Below the pieces are notes generated by a model. The model saw only the letters and a list, made by a program, of their open reading frames with translations, was not told where the DNA came from and ran no database searches. Position numbers and translations under genes: made by a program. A stretch of DNA of 64,000 nucleotides, from the NCBI RefSeq assembly GCF_900199455.1, contig NZ_FZQR01000014.1, positions 83,219 to 147,218 of the forward strand, written 5' to 3'. This stretch comes from Mesorhizobium carmichaelinearum (GTDB taxonomy: Bacteria > Pseudomonadota > Alphaproteobacteria > Rhizobiales > Rhizobiaceae). Of the stretch, positions 1 to 8,463 are shown in pieces (the first letter of the stretch is position 1; each line of letters opens with the position of its first letter).

Positions 1-492
1 TACCGGCTCGATTCCGATCTTTCCGTGCACAAGATGATCGACGGCATCGGCTGCTCCAATGGTTTGGCCTGGAGCCCGGATTCGAAGACCATGTATTTCT
101 CCGACAGCCATTCCGGCGCGGTGTGGGCCTATGATTTCGATCCCGTCACCGGCGACATCGAGAACCGCCGCACCTTTATCGACATGACGGCGACCGGCGG
201 CGTCGCCGACGGCGCCACCGTCGATGCCGAGGGCTGCTACTGGGTCACCATCCCGGTGACCAGCAAGGTCTGTCGCTATGATCCCGATGGCGAATTGATG
301 CAGACCGTGGTTCTGCCGACTGACTTGCCGACCTGCTGCGAATTCGGCGGCAAGGACCTCGACATCCTCTATGTCACCTCGGCCGTGCTCAAGCGCCCGG
401 CCAGCCACTTCGTCCGCCAGAAGAATCCAGGCGGATTGTTCGCGCTCGATGTCGGCGTCAAGGGCCTGACCCTGCCTGCGTTCAAGGGATAA
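1..492 (+). CDS. SMP-30/gluconolactonase/LRE family protein (5' end missing)
   Basis: C-terminal part of a six-bladed beta-propeller sugar lactonase of the SMP-30/gluconolactonase family, which hydrolyses aldonolactones in the cytoplasm using a bound divalent metal. The reading frame is open from base 1, so the start lies outside the window. Visible family features are the GCSNGLAWSPDSKTMYFSDS stretch near the left edge, with the conserved Asn and SPD turn, and a later VADGATVDAEGCYW strand holding the DG metal-site region. The substrate (glucono-, arabino- or another lactone) cannot be told from this part. The gene ends shortly before a convergent small membrane-protein gene, so no operon partner is visible downstream. 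Confidence 0.85.
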   Translation, partial: YRLDSDLSVHKMIDGIGCSNGLAWSPDSKTMYFSDSHSGAVWAYDFDPVTGDIENRRTFIDMTATGGVADGATVDAEGCYWVTIPVTSKVCRYDPDGELMQTVVLPTDLPTCCEFGGKDLDILYVTSAVLKRPASHFVRQKNPGGLFALDVGVKGLTLPAFKG

Positions 493-583
493 GCCTGCGT
501 TGCCCCGCTTACGTCACTCACGGGCGGAGCAAGCAGCGAGCATCGTTCCGGTACCGAAACGACACCGAGTATGTGGGCTGCCT

Positions 584-799
584 TTAACGTTTGACCGCGC
601 GTGCCGCGCGGCGAACGCTCAGCAGCAGGATGGCGAGGCAGCCGACCAGCAGCAGCGCCCCGCCGAGCAGCGGCGGTAGCGCCAGCAGCTTCACCGCCGC
701 CGCGACGGCGGCCACCAGCACCAGCGCCAGCAGCGCCAGATTGCCGTCATCGACGAACATGCCGAAGAATTCCCTGGCAACAAGACGAATGGCGTTCAT
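584..799 (-). CDS. Small two-helix membrane protein
   Basis: A 71-residue hypothetical inner-membrane protein with two predicted helices (about residues 19-37 and 41-62) and a basic C-terminal end (RRAARAVKR), which suggests a cytoplasmic tail. It overlaps the end of the upstream membrane-protein gene by four bases in an ATGA arrangement, so the two are very probably translationally coupled and may form one membrane complex. No catalytic motif is visible and no function is claimed. The overlap and the good hydrophobic profile are the main reasons to believe it is real. Confidence 0.6.
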   Translation of the reverse strand: MNAIRLVAREFFGMFVDDGNLALLALVLVAAVAAAVKLLALPPLLGGALLLVGCLAILLLSVRRAARAVKR

Positions 800-1554
800 C
801 GGGCGAGCCCTCCAACGGACACAGGGTAGGTGCTGCGCAACCAGCGAACCATGGCAAAGGACGCCAGCGCGACGATGGCGAAGATGGCGAGCAGAGCGAG
901 ATCGGCGCCCGGCCAGTCGGCGCCGATTCCTTCGCCGGTCCAGAAGATGCCGAAGCTGGTCAGCATCAGCCCGACCACGAATTTCAGCGCATTCTCCGGC
1001 ACGCGCGCCAGCGGCCGGTGCACTGCCAGGCCGATAAGCATCACCAGGATGAACGCCGCCAGCGCGCCCAGGCTGGCGTAGAGCGTCTGCCCATGCGCGG
1101 CGCCGACGGCAATGACGATGAACACCACCTCGACACCTTCGAGCAGCACCGCCTTGAACGACGCCAGGCCGGCGAGGTAGTCGGCGCGGCGGTCATTGGC
1201 CTGCTGGTTGAGGGCGGCGGTCTCCTTTGAAAAGGCCGCCTCCTCGTCATGCAGGGCGATGACGCCGACACTGCGCAGGATGGCCTTTCGCAGCCAGCGC
1301 ATGCCGAACAGGATCAGCAGCACGCCGACGACGAATTGCAGCGTGGTGATCGGCACCAGCGCCAGCAGCGGCCCGAACGCCAGCACCAGCGCCGCCAGCA
1401 ACGCAAGCGCCAAGGCGGCGCCCGTCAGCGCCGGGCGCCAGCTGCGCGTCACGCCGACCGCTAGCACGATGGTGAAGGCTTCGACGACCTCGACGAAAGA
1501 GGCGAGAAAGGCCGCCGTGATCGTCGAGAGGATGGGCGTCAGCGTCTGCATCAA
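796..1554 (-). CDS. Multi-pass membrane protein with two acidic intramembrane repeats (COG4280-like)
   Basis: A 252-residue protein with about six to seven hydrophobic segments. The N-terminal half contains FVEVVEAFTIVLAVG and the second half LLEGVEVVFIVIAVG, about 125 residues apart, so the protein looks like an internal duplication with an ExxE-type acidic pair in the first helix of each half. A charged loop (about residues 95-120) joins the halves. It resembles the uncharacterised COG4280 membrane proteins; paired acidic helices also recall the REGLE helices of FTR1 iron permeases, so cation transport is possible but inferred. It is followed by a coupled 71-residue membrane protein. Confidence 0.6.
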   Translation of the reverse strand: MMQTLTPILSTITAAFLASFVEVVEAFTIVLAVGVTRSWRPALTGAALALALLAALVLAFGPLLALVPITTLQFVVGVLLILFGMRWLRKAILRSVGVIALHDEEAAFSKETAALNQQANDRRADYLAGLASFKAVLLEGVEVVFIVIAVGAAHGQTLYASLGALAAFILVMLIGLAVHRPLARVPENALKFVVGLMLTSFGIFWTGEGIGADWPGADLALLAIFAIVALASFAMVRWLRSTYPVSVGGLAR

Positions 1555-1735
1555 GGCTTCCTGTCTTGCTTCGTTCGCCCCGGATCTTCCGGACGGCTTT
1601 CCCGGTGGTCCGGAATCACATGTGTGTGGTCAGCACCACATAGCGCTCCGGAGGTAGCGGGAAAGCAAGCACCAACCGGGCGGTGCTTGGGCCGATTGAG
1701 TTGCGCACGCCGCGGCTGCGGGACGCACGCCTGGA

Positions 1736-2365
1736 TCAGATCAGGCCCGACATGTCGGAGAAGGCCATCGCCTTGCGCAGCAGCTCGGCAAAGCGTTCGC
1801 CGGCCGCTTCGCGCGGGCCGCTATTGTCGATCGTGGTAACGCCGGGGCCGGACAGCGTGACGTTGGCGCTGCGCGCCAGGCGCGCCAGCACTTCGCCGCG
1901 CGACTCGCGACCGCGCATCGCCAGCCGCTCGGCCAGCACGTCATGCGAGGCGGTGATCTCGACAATGGCCAGATTGGCATAGCGCTCGCGCAAGGTGGGA
2001 ATGATCGCCCGCGACACATTGGCGACGGCGACGTGGCCATTGGCGACCGACCAGTCGACGTCGGCAGGCAGGCCGTAGTGCAGGCCATGCGCTTCCCACG
2101 AAATGGCGAAGGCGCCGTCGGCCTCGGCCTCGACGAAGGCGGCGTCGGCCAGCGTGTCGTGGTCCTCGCTCGCCGCATCGCTCGGCCTGGTGATGACGCG
2201 GCGGACGAACTCCAGCCGCGTCTCATCGGCGAAGAGCGTACGGGCGTAGCCGATCACCGTGTCCTTGCCGGCACCGCTGGGCCCCACGACGGCGACAAAG
2301 ACGCCATGGCGGATCGGAAACGTTTCAGCCGACAGTTCACGCTCGATCAAGGCCGACACCATCAT
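1736..2365 (-). CDS. phnN: Ribose 1,5-bisphosphate phosphokinase PhnN
   Basis: A 209-residue P-loop kinase of the guanylate-kinase-like fold. It phosphorylates ribose 1,5-bisphosphate with ATP to give PRPP, the step that returns the ribose of the C-P lyase pathway to metabolism. The Walker A motif GPSGAGKD lies at residues 28-35, followed by the family segments FVRRVITRP and HDTLADAAF. It overlaps the end of phnM by four bases (ATGA) and is the last gene of the phosphonate set. Length is slightly above the usual 185-195 because of a longer N-terminus; a later in-frame start is possible. The C-P lyase core genes phnG-phnL are not in this window. Confidence 0.92.
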   Translation of the reverse strand: MMVSALIERELSAETFPIRHGVFVAVVGPSGAGKDTVIGYARTLFADETRLEFVRRVITRPSDAASEDHDTLADAAFVEAEADGAFAISWEAHGLHYGLPADVDWSVANGHVAVANVSRAIIPTLRERYANLAIVEITASHDVLAERLAMRGRESRGEVLARLARSANVTLSGPGVTTIDNSGPREAAGERFAELLRKAMAFSDMSGLI

Positions 2366-3501
2366 GCGACCCGGCGTCCCTGTCGCCAGACGGTGCGCAC
2401 CACCGGAACATGGTCGTCGACGCGCACGCGCACCAGATCGGCGCGGCGGCCCTGCTCGATGATGCCGCGGTCGTCGAGGCCTACGGCCTCGGCCGGGTTC
2501 TTCGAAACCATGGCGACCGCCTGCGGCAGCGAAATCCCTTCGACCATGTCGCCGAGGAAGAAGGCCGACTGGATCAGGCTGAACGGAATGTAGTCTGAAG
2601 ACAGGATGTCGAGCAGGCCGTCGCTGGCCAGCGTGCGCGCCGAGACATTGCCTGAATGCGAGGCACCACGCATGACGTTGGGCGCCCCCATCAGCACGCC
2701 GAGGCCGGCGGCCTTCGAAGCGCGTGCCGCTTCTTCGGTGGTCGGGAACTCGGCGACCCGCACACCTTGCTCGATCGCCTCGTCGACATGGCCCGATGTG
2801 GCGTCGTCATGGCTGGCCAGCACGATGCCGCGCTGATGGCAGGCGGCGGCGATCACCGCGCGGTTTGGTGCCGAATTGCGTGCCGATTCCGCCATCCGCT
2901 TCTCGCAGAACAATTTGAAGTCGCGATCGGTCAGCTTCAGCTTGCGCTGGTAGTAGTAGGCATAGGTTTCGAGATTGACGAACTGGCGCTGTCCGGGGGC
3001 ATGATCCATCAGCGAGGCCAGCTTGACCCGGTCGTCCTCGTCGAAATTGGCGAAGGCCTGCAGGCAGTCCGGCGCCGAAACCTCGCAGCGCAGATGCAGG
3101 AAGTGATCGGCGCGCAGCCGATCCTGCGCGACGCTGTCCTCGATCGCGTCGGCCAGCTTGCGGATATCGGCGGAGGTGAGATCGGCGTCCTCGTCCATGC
3201 CGACGCGCAGCGCGTCGAGCACGGTGGTGATGCCGGCGGTCGCCACCTGCGCGTCATGGGCAAGCACGGCGGCGATCGGGTTCCAGCGCACCTTCGGCCG
3301 CGGCGCGTAATGGCCTTCGAGATGGTCGGTGTGCAGTTCGACCAGCCCGGGAATGACATAGTCGCCACCCATGTCCTCGCCGGCCCGGCCAGAACCTGCA
3401 TCGATGCCGGCGATAAAGCCGTCACGCAGCACCAGCGACCCCTCGACGATCTCGTCGGCAAGCACGATGCGGGCGTTGGAAAGAACGGTCTCGGCGGTCA
3501 T
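2362..3501 (-). CDS. phnM: Alpha-D-ribose 1-methylphosphonate 5-triphosphate diphosphatase PhnM
   Basis: A 379-residue amidohydrolase-superfamily enzyme that removes pyrophosphate from ribose 1-alkylphosphonate 5-triphosphate in the C-P lyase pathway. The metal-binding HTDHLEGH segment follows the opening beta-sandwich (residues 57-64), and VLASHDDATSGH with the later SSDYIPFSL give the remaining amidohydrolase metal and base positions typical of PhnM. It is translationally coupled to phnN downstream and lies about 30 bases after the DUF1045 gene, so the three form one minus-strand unit. Confidence 0.93.
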   Translation of the reverse strand: MTAETVLSNARIVLADEIVEGSLVLRDGFIAGIDAGSGRAGEDMGGDYVIPGLVELHTDHLEGHYAPRPKVRWNPIAAVLAHDAQVATAGITTVLDALRVGMDEDADLTSADIRKLADAIEDSVAQDRLRADHFLHLRCEVSAPDCLQAFANFDEDDRVKLASLMDHAPGQRQFVNLETYAYYYQRKLKLTDRDFKLFCEKRMAESARNSAPNRAVIAAACHQRGIVLASHDDATSGHVDEAIEQGVRVAEFPTTEEAARASKAAGLGVLMGAPNVMRGASHSGNVSARTLASDGLLDILSSDYIPFSLIQSAFFLGDMVEGISLPQAVAMVSKNPAEAVGLDDRGIIEQGRRADLVRVRVDDHVPVVRTVWRQGRRVA

Positions 3502-3532
3502 TTCAGGCAGTCCTTGTCTGGGTAGTGCTTGT

Positions 3533-4240
3533 TCAGGCGATTTTTCTGGCCGGGCGGCGTCCTAGCGCGTGTTGCGACAGCACCATGAACGGCGCGCCGG
3601 GTTCGGGTTCGACAAACAGCGTCAGCGCGTCCACCAGCACCGGCTGCCGCAGCACATCGGCGAACAGGCTGTCGATTGCTGCGCGCAAACGTGGGCTTTC
3701 CTGTGGCCCGGCCCGGCCCGACAGCGTCATGTGGAAGCGGAAGGTCTCGAAGACATAGGGGTAGCCCCACTGGCAGAGATTGCGGAACTCGGCCGGCTTC
3801 AGCGAATCCGGGCTGCGCCGCTCGATCTCGGCCTCGGTTAGCGGCGCGCGAAACCGGTCGAAATCGCGCACCACGTCGTCGGCGAAACGGTTGAGCGGCG
3901 GCAGCGAACCTTCCGGCACCAGCGCGAAGAAGCTGTCGATCTGGCTGACGACGAGGCGCGGGATCGTCACAACAGGCGTCGCTTCGGCAAAATGGTCGAG
4001 CCCAGCGCGCAGCGAGGTCTCGGTCTCGTTGGCAGCCAGCCGGAAGGGGGCTTTCAGCGTGGCGTGAAAGCCGTAGCGGCGCGCCGAAGCGGTGTGGAAG
4101 GCAACTTCCGCCGCCGAGAGGTCGGCCACGGCCTCAACCGGCCTTGTCGCGGCGCCGAACGGGTCGCGGCCCAGCCAGTTGGCGGCGATCCGCGCCAGCG
4201 GTTCGTCCTGCCGGGGGGTGAAATAGATGGCGTAACGCAT
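3533..4240 (-). CDS. DUF1045 phosphonate-operon protein
   Basis: A 235-residue protein of the DUF1045 family, commonly found in alphaproteobacterial phosphonate operons and distantly related to the 2H phosphoesterase fold. The two spaced segments YGFHATLKAP and FRFHMTLSG fit the HxT/HxS pair that defines 2H phosphoesterases, so a cyclic-phosphodiester hydrolysis role, like the PhnP step, is a reasonable inference rather than a demonstrated one. It is the first gene of the DUF1045-phnM-phnN unit. Upstream lies a 250-base intergenic stretch holding a palindromic repeat. Confidence 0.85.
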   Translation of the reverse strand: MRYAIYFTPRQDEPLARIAANWLGRDPFGAATRPVEAVADLSAAEVAFHTASARRYGFHATLKAPFRLAANETETSLRAGLDHFAEATPVVTIPRLVVSQIDSFFALVPEGSLPPLNRFADDVVRDFDRFRAPLTEAEIERRSPDSLKPAEFRNLCQWGYPYVFETFRFHMTLSGRAGPQESPRLRAAIDSLFADVLRQPVLVDALTLFVEPEPGAPFMVLSQHALGRRPARKIA

Positions 4241-4289
4241 GGGAAGTCCTCGTTAAAGCGCGCCGCGACGCGCTTTAAGTCTTCATTTG

Positions 4290-4338
4290 GTGCATGTCGT
4301 CGTCCCAAAACCGCTGCACACTTTTGGGCGACATGCAC
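4290..4338. repeat. Intergenic palindromic repeat, gtgcatgtcg/cgacatgcac type
   Basis: Two inverted arms, GTGCATGTCG...CCCAAAA and TTTTGGGCGACATGCAC, separated by about eleven bases, forming a long hairpin. This is one of the short repeats scattered between rhizobial genes. It fills the gap between the DUF1045 gene and iolB; no gene was seen in the remainder of 4241-4477. Confidence 0.6.
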
Positions 4339-4477
4339 TGGCCTCGCTGCCATAGGTGATTTCCATGACGGATTGACGAAGCTTTGACGGGTTTTCGATG
4401 GCAAATCGACCTGAGAAGTCCTTAGCCGACGATTTTTCCCAGCTGGACCAATGGCTTCACCCGAAAGGCATCGGCGC

Positions 4478-5290
4478 TCAGGCCTTCATCAACCATTCGT
4501 GCTCGGGCGCATTGTGGAATTTCCACGTCCGCTTCGGCCCGGCCATGACATTGAGATAATAGAGGTCGTAGCCATGGCAGGCGGCGCAGGGGTGATAACC
4601 CCTAGGCACCAGCACGACGTCGCCATCCTCGATCGCCATGGCTTCGTCGAGCGCGCGATGGCCATCCTTGTCGGCGTCGGTATAGACGCGCTGGAAGGCA
4701 AAGCCCTGCGGCGGGTTGAGGCGGTGGTAATAGGTCTCCTCAAGGTAGGATTCGGCGGGCAGATTGTCCTGGTCGTGCTTGTGCGGCGGATAGCTCGACG
4801 TGTGGCCGCCGGGCGTGATGACCTCGACCACCAGCAGCGAGTCCGCGGGCTTGCCTTCCGGCAGGATGTTGGTGACGTAGCGTGTGTTGGTGCCCTTGCC
4901 GCGCACCTCCTGACCGAGATCGTCCGGACCGATCACCCGAACCGGCAGCCCGCCGCCAAGGCCGGGCGCCGAGCAGACCGCGAGCTCCAGATCCGTGCCA
5001 GCCGTCACCGACCACTCCGATCCCTCGGGTACATAGATCGACCACGGCTTGCCCTCGAAGGGCGACATGCGCTGGCCGAGCAGGCCGAGATCCTTGCCGC
5101 CTGCCTTCGCCGTGCCCTTGCCGGTGACGAACACCAGGCAGACTTCGCGATCTTCCGTCTTCCCCGAGGCGCTTTCGCCGGGCTTCAGCCGATGCAGGTC
5201 GAAACCGACATAGGTCCAGCCGGCGCTTTTCGGCGTCACATGGGCAACGCGGCCATGGCCCTTACCGGCCTTCACCAGCAGCTTGGACAT
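4478..5290 (-). CDS. iolB: 5-deoxy-glucuronate isomerase IolB
   Basis: A 270-residue bicupin isomerase that converts 5-deoxy-D-glucuronate to 2-deoxy-5-keto-D-gluconate in myo-inositol breakdown. The start was placed at 5290 (MSKLLVKAGKG) because the frame further upstream reads as low-complexity shadow overlapping a small membrane gene. The metal-binding cupin segment PPHKHDQDN, with a downstream Glu-rich stretch (YLEETYYH) and a later HPCAACHGYDLYYLN, is clear. It is the last gene of the iolR-C-D-E-(membrane)-B operon, four bases after the small membrane gene. Length matches the family. Confidence 0.95.
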   Translation of the reverse strand: MSKLLVKAGKGHGRVAHVTPKSAGWTYVGFDLHRLKPGESASGKTEDREVCLVFVTGKGTAKAGGKDLGLLGQRMSPFEGKPWSIYVPEGSEWSVTAGTDLELAVCSAPGLGGGLPVRVIGPDDLGQEVRGKGTNTRYVTNILPEGKPADSLLVVEVITPGGHTSSYPPHKHDQDNLPAESYLEETYYHRLNPPQGFAFQRVYTDADKDGHRALDEAMAIEDGDVVLVPRGYHPCAACHGYDLYYLNVMAGPKRTWKFHNAPEHEWLMKA

Positions 5291-5294
5291 CGGG

Positions 5295-5513
5295 TTACTC
5301 CTTCGGTTCGGCCTCGGCCGTTGCCTTGTTCTCGTCCGCCGGCTTGTACAGATAGAAAAACTGCCAGACGGCATAACCGGCAAAACCGAGCGCGATGACG
5401 CCCCAGAACGGCGTACCGGTGGCGAACTCGATGATCGACCAGATGACGCAGACCGCGACCACGGCGACACGGCGCCAAAGCGGGCGGAAGAAGGGGTGCT
5501 CGGAATCTTTCAT
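5295..5513 (-). CDS. Small two-helix membrane protein inside the iol operon (DUF3329-like)
   Basis: A 72-residue protein with two hydrophobic helices (about residues 14-30 and 36-54) and an acidic, lysine-containing C-terminal tail. It lies between iolE and iolB, only four bases upstream of iolB, so it is co-transcribed with the inositol genes. It resembles short DUF3329-type membrane proteins recalled from rhizobial iol operons, but I am not certain of the family name. No transporter or enzyme signature is visible; its role in inositol use is unknown. Confidence 0.7.
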   Translation of the reverse strand: MKDSEHPFFRPLWRRVAVVAVCVIWSIIEFATGTPFWGVIALGFAGYAVWQFFYLYKPADENKATAEAEPKE

Positions 5514-5556
5514 CGGGCCAATCTACAGCAACCTGCCTCGCCGTGAACCCGTCGCG

Positions 5557-6474
5557 TCAGGCATTCGGAAAACCCTGCGTTTCGACCGTGTAGCCGGCGG
5601 CTGTCATCACCCGCATCAGCTCCTTGTGGCCGACCTGCGCCATCTTGAGCGGTGGGTTCTTCTTTGGGTCCTGCTCGGCCTCGACCACGAACCAGCCCTC
5701 ATAGCCATGATCGGCGAAGCGTTGCACGATGGCGCCGAAATCCAGCGAGCCGTCGCCCGGCACGGTGAAGGCGCCGAGCGCTACGGCGTCGAGGAAGGAC
5801 TGCTTCGTGCGGTCGAGCTTGTCGATCACGCCCATGCGCACATCCTTCACATGCACATGGCTGATGCGTTTGTGGTGGTTGTCGATGGCGCGCAGCACAT
5901 CGCCGCCGGCGAAGGCCAGGTGGCCGGCATCGAGCAGCAGCGGAATGCCTTCGCCGGAATGGCGCATGAAGGCATCGAGCTCCGGCTCGGTCTCGACCAC
6001 GGCCGCCATGTGATGGTGGTAGGAGAGCGGCATGCCTTGTTCGGCGCACCATTCGCCAAACTCGGTCAGGCGCCTTGCATAGGCCTTCATTTCGTCACTG
6101 GACAGCTTCGGCTTGGTGGCGAGCGGCTTGGAGCGGTCGCCCTGGATCGAGCGCCCGACTTCGCCATAGACGATGCAAGGCGCGTTGACCGCCTTGAACA
6201 GGTCGATCATAGGCTGGATACGATCCTTGTTCTTGCCCATGTCCTCGTCGACCAGCGTGCCGGAGAACCAGCCGCCGCACAGCGTCACGTCGGCTTTCTT
6301 CAGGATCGGCAGCATGACGGCGGGGTCGTTGGGAAAACGCCGGCCCATCTCCATGCCGGTGAAGCCGGCCGAACGCGACTGGCGCAGGCATTCTTCCAGC
6401 GAGACGTCGTCGCTGAGTTCGGCAAGATCGTCGTTCCACCACGCTATGGGGGACATGCCCAGTTTGGCTTTCAA
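5557..6474 (-). CDS. iolE: Myo-inosose-2 dehydratase IolE
   Basis: A 305-residue TIM-barrel enzyme of the AP-endonuclease-2/sugar-isomerase superfamily. It dehydrates 2-keto-myo-inositol to 3D-trihydroxycyclohexane-1,2-dione. Typical segments are IAWWNDDL near the N-terminus, YHHHMAAVVE, LLDAGHLAFAGGD, and the C-terminal GWFVVEAEQDP with the metal-binding Glu. The start appears to be a TTG codon preceded by GGAG about five bases upstream; an ATG six codons later is the alternative. It lies between iolD and the small membrane gene in the iol operon. Confidence 0.95.
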   Translation of the reverse strand: MKAKLGMSPIAWWNDDLAELSDDVSLEECLRQSRSAGFTGMEMGRRFPNDPAVMLPILKKADVTLCGGWFSGTLVDEDMGKNKDRIQPMIDLFKAVNAPCIVYGEVGRSIQGDRSKPLATKPKLSSDEMKAYARRLTEFGEWCAEQGMPLSYHHHMAAVVETEPELDAFMRHSGEGIPLLLDAGHLAFAGGDVLRAIDNHHKRISHVHVKDVRMGVIDKLDRTKQSFLDAVALGAFTVPGDGSLDFGAIVQRFADHGYEGWFVVEAEQDPKKNPPLKMAQVGHKELMRVMTAAGYTVETQGFPNA

Positions 6475-6516
6475 GTAGTCACTCCAGATTAGAACAATTC
6501 ATTCTTGGCCGCTGGC

Positions 6517-6573
6517 GCTGCCCCTCATCCGCCTGCCGGCACCTTCTCCCCGTATAGGGGCGGGGAGAAGGGA
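6517..6573. repeat. Intergenic hairpin repeat
   Basis: An 11-base perfect stem (CCTTCTCCCCG with CGGGGAGAAGG) closing an eight-base loop, preceded by ctcatccgcctgccggcacc. This composition recurs in mesorhizobial intergenic repeats. It sits between iolD and iolE and could alter relative expression within the operon, but it has no U-tract and is not called a terminator. Confidence 0.5.
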
Positions 6574-6580
6574 GCTAGCA

Positions 6581-8431
6581 TCAATCGCCGATGGTCTGCA
6601 TCTGCCGCTTCTCGTCATAGGCCTTGCGCGCCGCGTTGACCTGCGGCCGTGCGGACACTTCCGGTACCGCCACATCCCACCAGTGGCCGCCGGCATCGGT
6701 GGAGACCAGCGGATCGGTGTCGATGACCAGCACGGTAGTACGGTCGTTCGTCTTGGCCTTCTGCAGGGCGTTTTCCAGCCCGGCGATCGACGGCACTTTC
6801 TCGGCGATCGCGCCCATGCTCGCCGCATGGGCGGCGAAGTCGACATCGGGCAGGATCTCGTGGCGCGAGTCCTTCAACAGATTGTTGAAGTTGGCGCCGC
6901 CGGTCGCCATCTGCAGCCGGTTGATGCAGCCATAGCCGCGATTGTCGAGCAGCACGATGGTCAGCTTCAAGCCGAGCATCACCGAAGTGGCGATCTCGGA
7001 ATTCAGCATCAGGTAGGAGCCGTCACCGATCATGACGACGATCTCTTCGCCGGGCTTGGCCATCTTGGCGCCGAGCCCGCCGGCAATCTCGTAGCCCATG
7101 GTCGAGAAGCCGTATTCGGCATGGTAGGAGCCGGGCGCGCCGGCTTGCCAAAGCTTGTGCAGCTCGCCCGGCAGGCCGCCGGCGGCGTGCAGCAATGTCA
7201 CGCCGGAGCCCATCGCCCGCTGCACGGCGCCGATCACCTGCGCGTCGGATGGGAAAGCGGCATTCGTTGAGGCCGTCACCTTGGCCGCATCGGCTTGCCA
7301 GGTCTTCTTGCCCTTGGCCGCATTGTCCGTCCAGGCGGCAGGCGCCTTCCAATCGCTCAGCGCGGCGCCGAGTTCGGCCAGCCCTTCCGCCGCATCGGCG
7401 ACCAGCGGCAGCGCGCGGTGCTTGCCGGCGTCGAAAGGCTGGACGTTGAGCCCGATGATGGTCTTGCCGGAGTTCTTGAACAGCGCCCACGAACCGGTGG
7501 TGAAATCCTGCAGGCGCGTGCCGATGGCGAGCACCACGTCGGCTTCTTCCGCAAGCCGGTTGGCCGCCGAAGTGCCGGTGACGCCGACCGCCGCCATGTT
7601 GAGCGGATGATCGTCTGGCAGCGAGGATTTGCCGCCTTGCGTCTCGCAGACCGGAATGCCGGCGCTCTCGACGAATTTCGCCAGCGCATCGGAGGCCTGC
7701 GAATACAGCACGCCGCCGCCGGCGATCACCAGCGGCTTCTTGGCGCCCTTGAGCGCCGCGACCGCCGCTGCCAGTTCGCCACGGTCAGGGCGTGGCCGGC
7801 GCTGATGCCAGACCCTTTCGGCGAAAAAGCTCTCGGGATAGTCATAGGCCTCGGCCTGCACATCCTGGCAGAGCGACAGCGTCACCGGGCCGCACTCGGC
7901 CGGATCGGTCAGCACAGCCATCGCACGGCTCAGTGCCGGGATGATCTGCTCGGGCCGGGTGATGCGGTCGAAATAGCGCGACACCGGACGGAAGCAGTCA
8001 TTGACCGTCGCCGTGCCATCGGAAAAATCCTCGGCCTGCTGCAGCACCGGATCGGGGATGCGGTTGGCGAAGACATCGCCGGGCAGAAACAGCACGGGCA
8101 ACCGGTTTACATGCGCCAGCGCCGCCGCCGTCACCATGTTGAGCGCGCCGGGGCCGATCGACGAGGTCGCAGCCATGAAGCGGCGGCGGAAATTGGCCTT
8201 GGCATAGGCGATCGCCGCATGCGCCATCGCCTGTTCGTTATGGGCACGGAAGGTCGGCAATTCGTCGCGCACCTGGTAGAGCGCCTCGCCGATGCCGGCG
8301 ACATTGCCATGGCCGAAGATCGCCCAGACACCGCCGAAAATCGGCACCTTTTTGCCGTCGATCTCGGTCATCTGGCGGCTGAGGAAGCGGGTCAGCGCCT
8401 GCGCCATCGTCAGGCGGATTGTCTTGCTCAT
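6581..8431 (-). CDS. iolD: 3D-(3,5/4)-trihydroxycyclohexane-1,2-dione hydrolase IolD
   Basis: A 616-residue thiamine-diphosphate enzyme that opens the ring of trihydroxycyclohexane-1,2-dione to 5-deoxy-glucuronate. It has the three-domain acetolactate-synthase layout: an N-terminal pyrimidine-binding domain, a central domain (about 220-350, VIAGGGVLYSQ), and a C-terminal diphosphate-binding domain with the GDGSYLMLNSEIAT ThDP/Mg motif and the following DNRGYGCINRLQ. A clear GGAGG site precedes the ATG. It lies 32 bases after iolC and about 100 bases before iolE, with a hairpin repeat in the latter gap. Confidence 0.96.
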   Translation of the reverse strand: MSKTIRLTMAQALTRFLSRQMTEIDGKKVPIFGGVWAIFGHGNVAGIGEALYQVRDELPTFRAHNEQAMAHAAIAYAKANFRRRFMAATSSIGPGALNMVTAAALAHVNRLPVLFLPGDVFANRIPDPVLQQAEDFSDGTATVNDCFRPVSRYFDRITRPEQIIPALSRAMAVLTDPAECGPVTLSLCQDVQAEAYDYPESFFAERVWHQRRPRPDRGELAAAVAALKGAKKPLVIAGGGVLYSQASDALAKFVESAGIPVCETQGGKSSLPDDHPLNMAAVGVTGTSAANRLAEEADVVLAIGTRLQDFTTGSWALFKNSGKTIIGLNVQPFDAGKHRALPLVADAAEGLAELGAALSDWKAPAAWTDNAAKGKKTWQADAAKVTASTNAAFPSDAQVIGAVQRAMGSGVTLLHAAGGLPGELHKLWQAGAPGSYHAEYGFSTMGYEIAGGLGAKMAKPGEEIVVMIGDGSYLMLNSEIATSVMLGLKLTIVLLDNRGYGCINRLQMATGGANFNNLLKDSRHEILPDVDFAAHAASMGAIAEKVPSIAGLENALQKAKTNDRTTVLVIDTDPLVSTDAGGHWWDVAVPEVSARPQVNAARKAYDEKRQMQTIGD

Positions 8432-8463
8432 GGTGGTTTCCTCCGCAGTCCTGTGCCGCGCCT

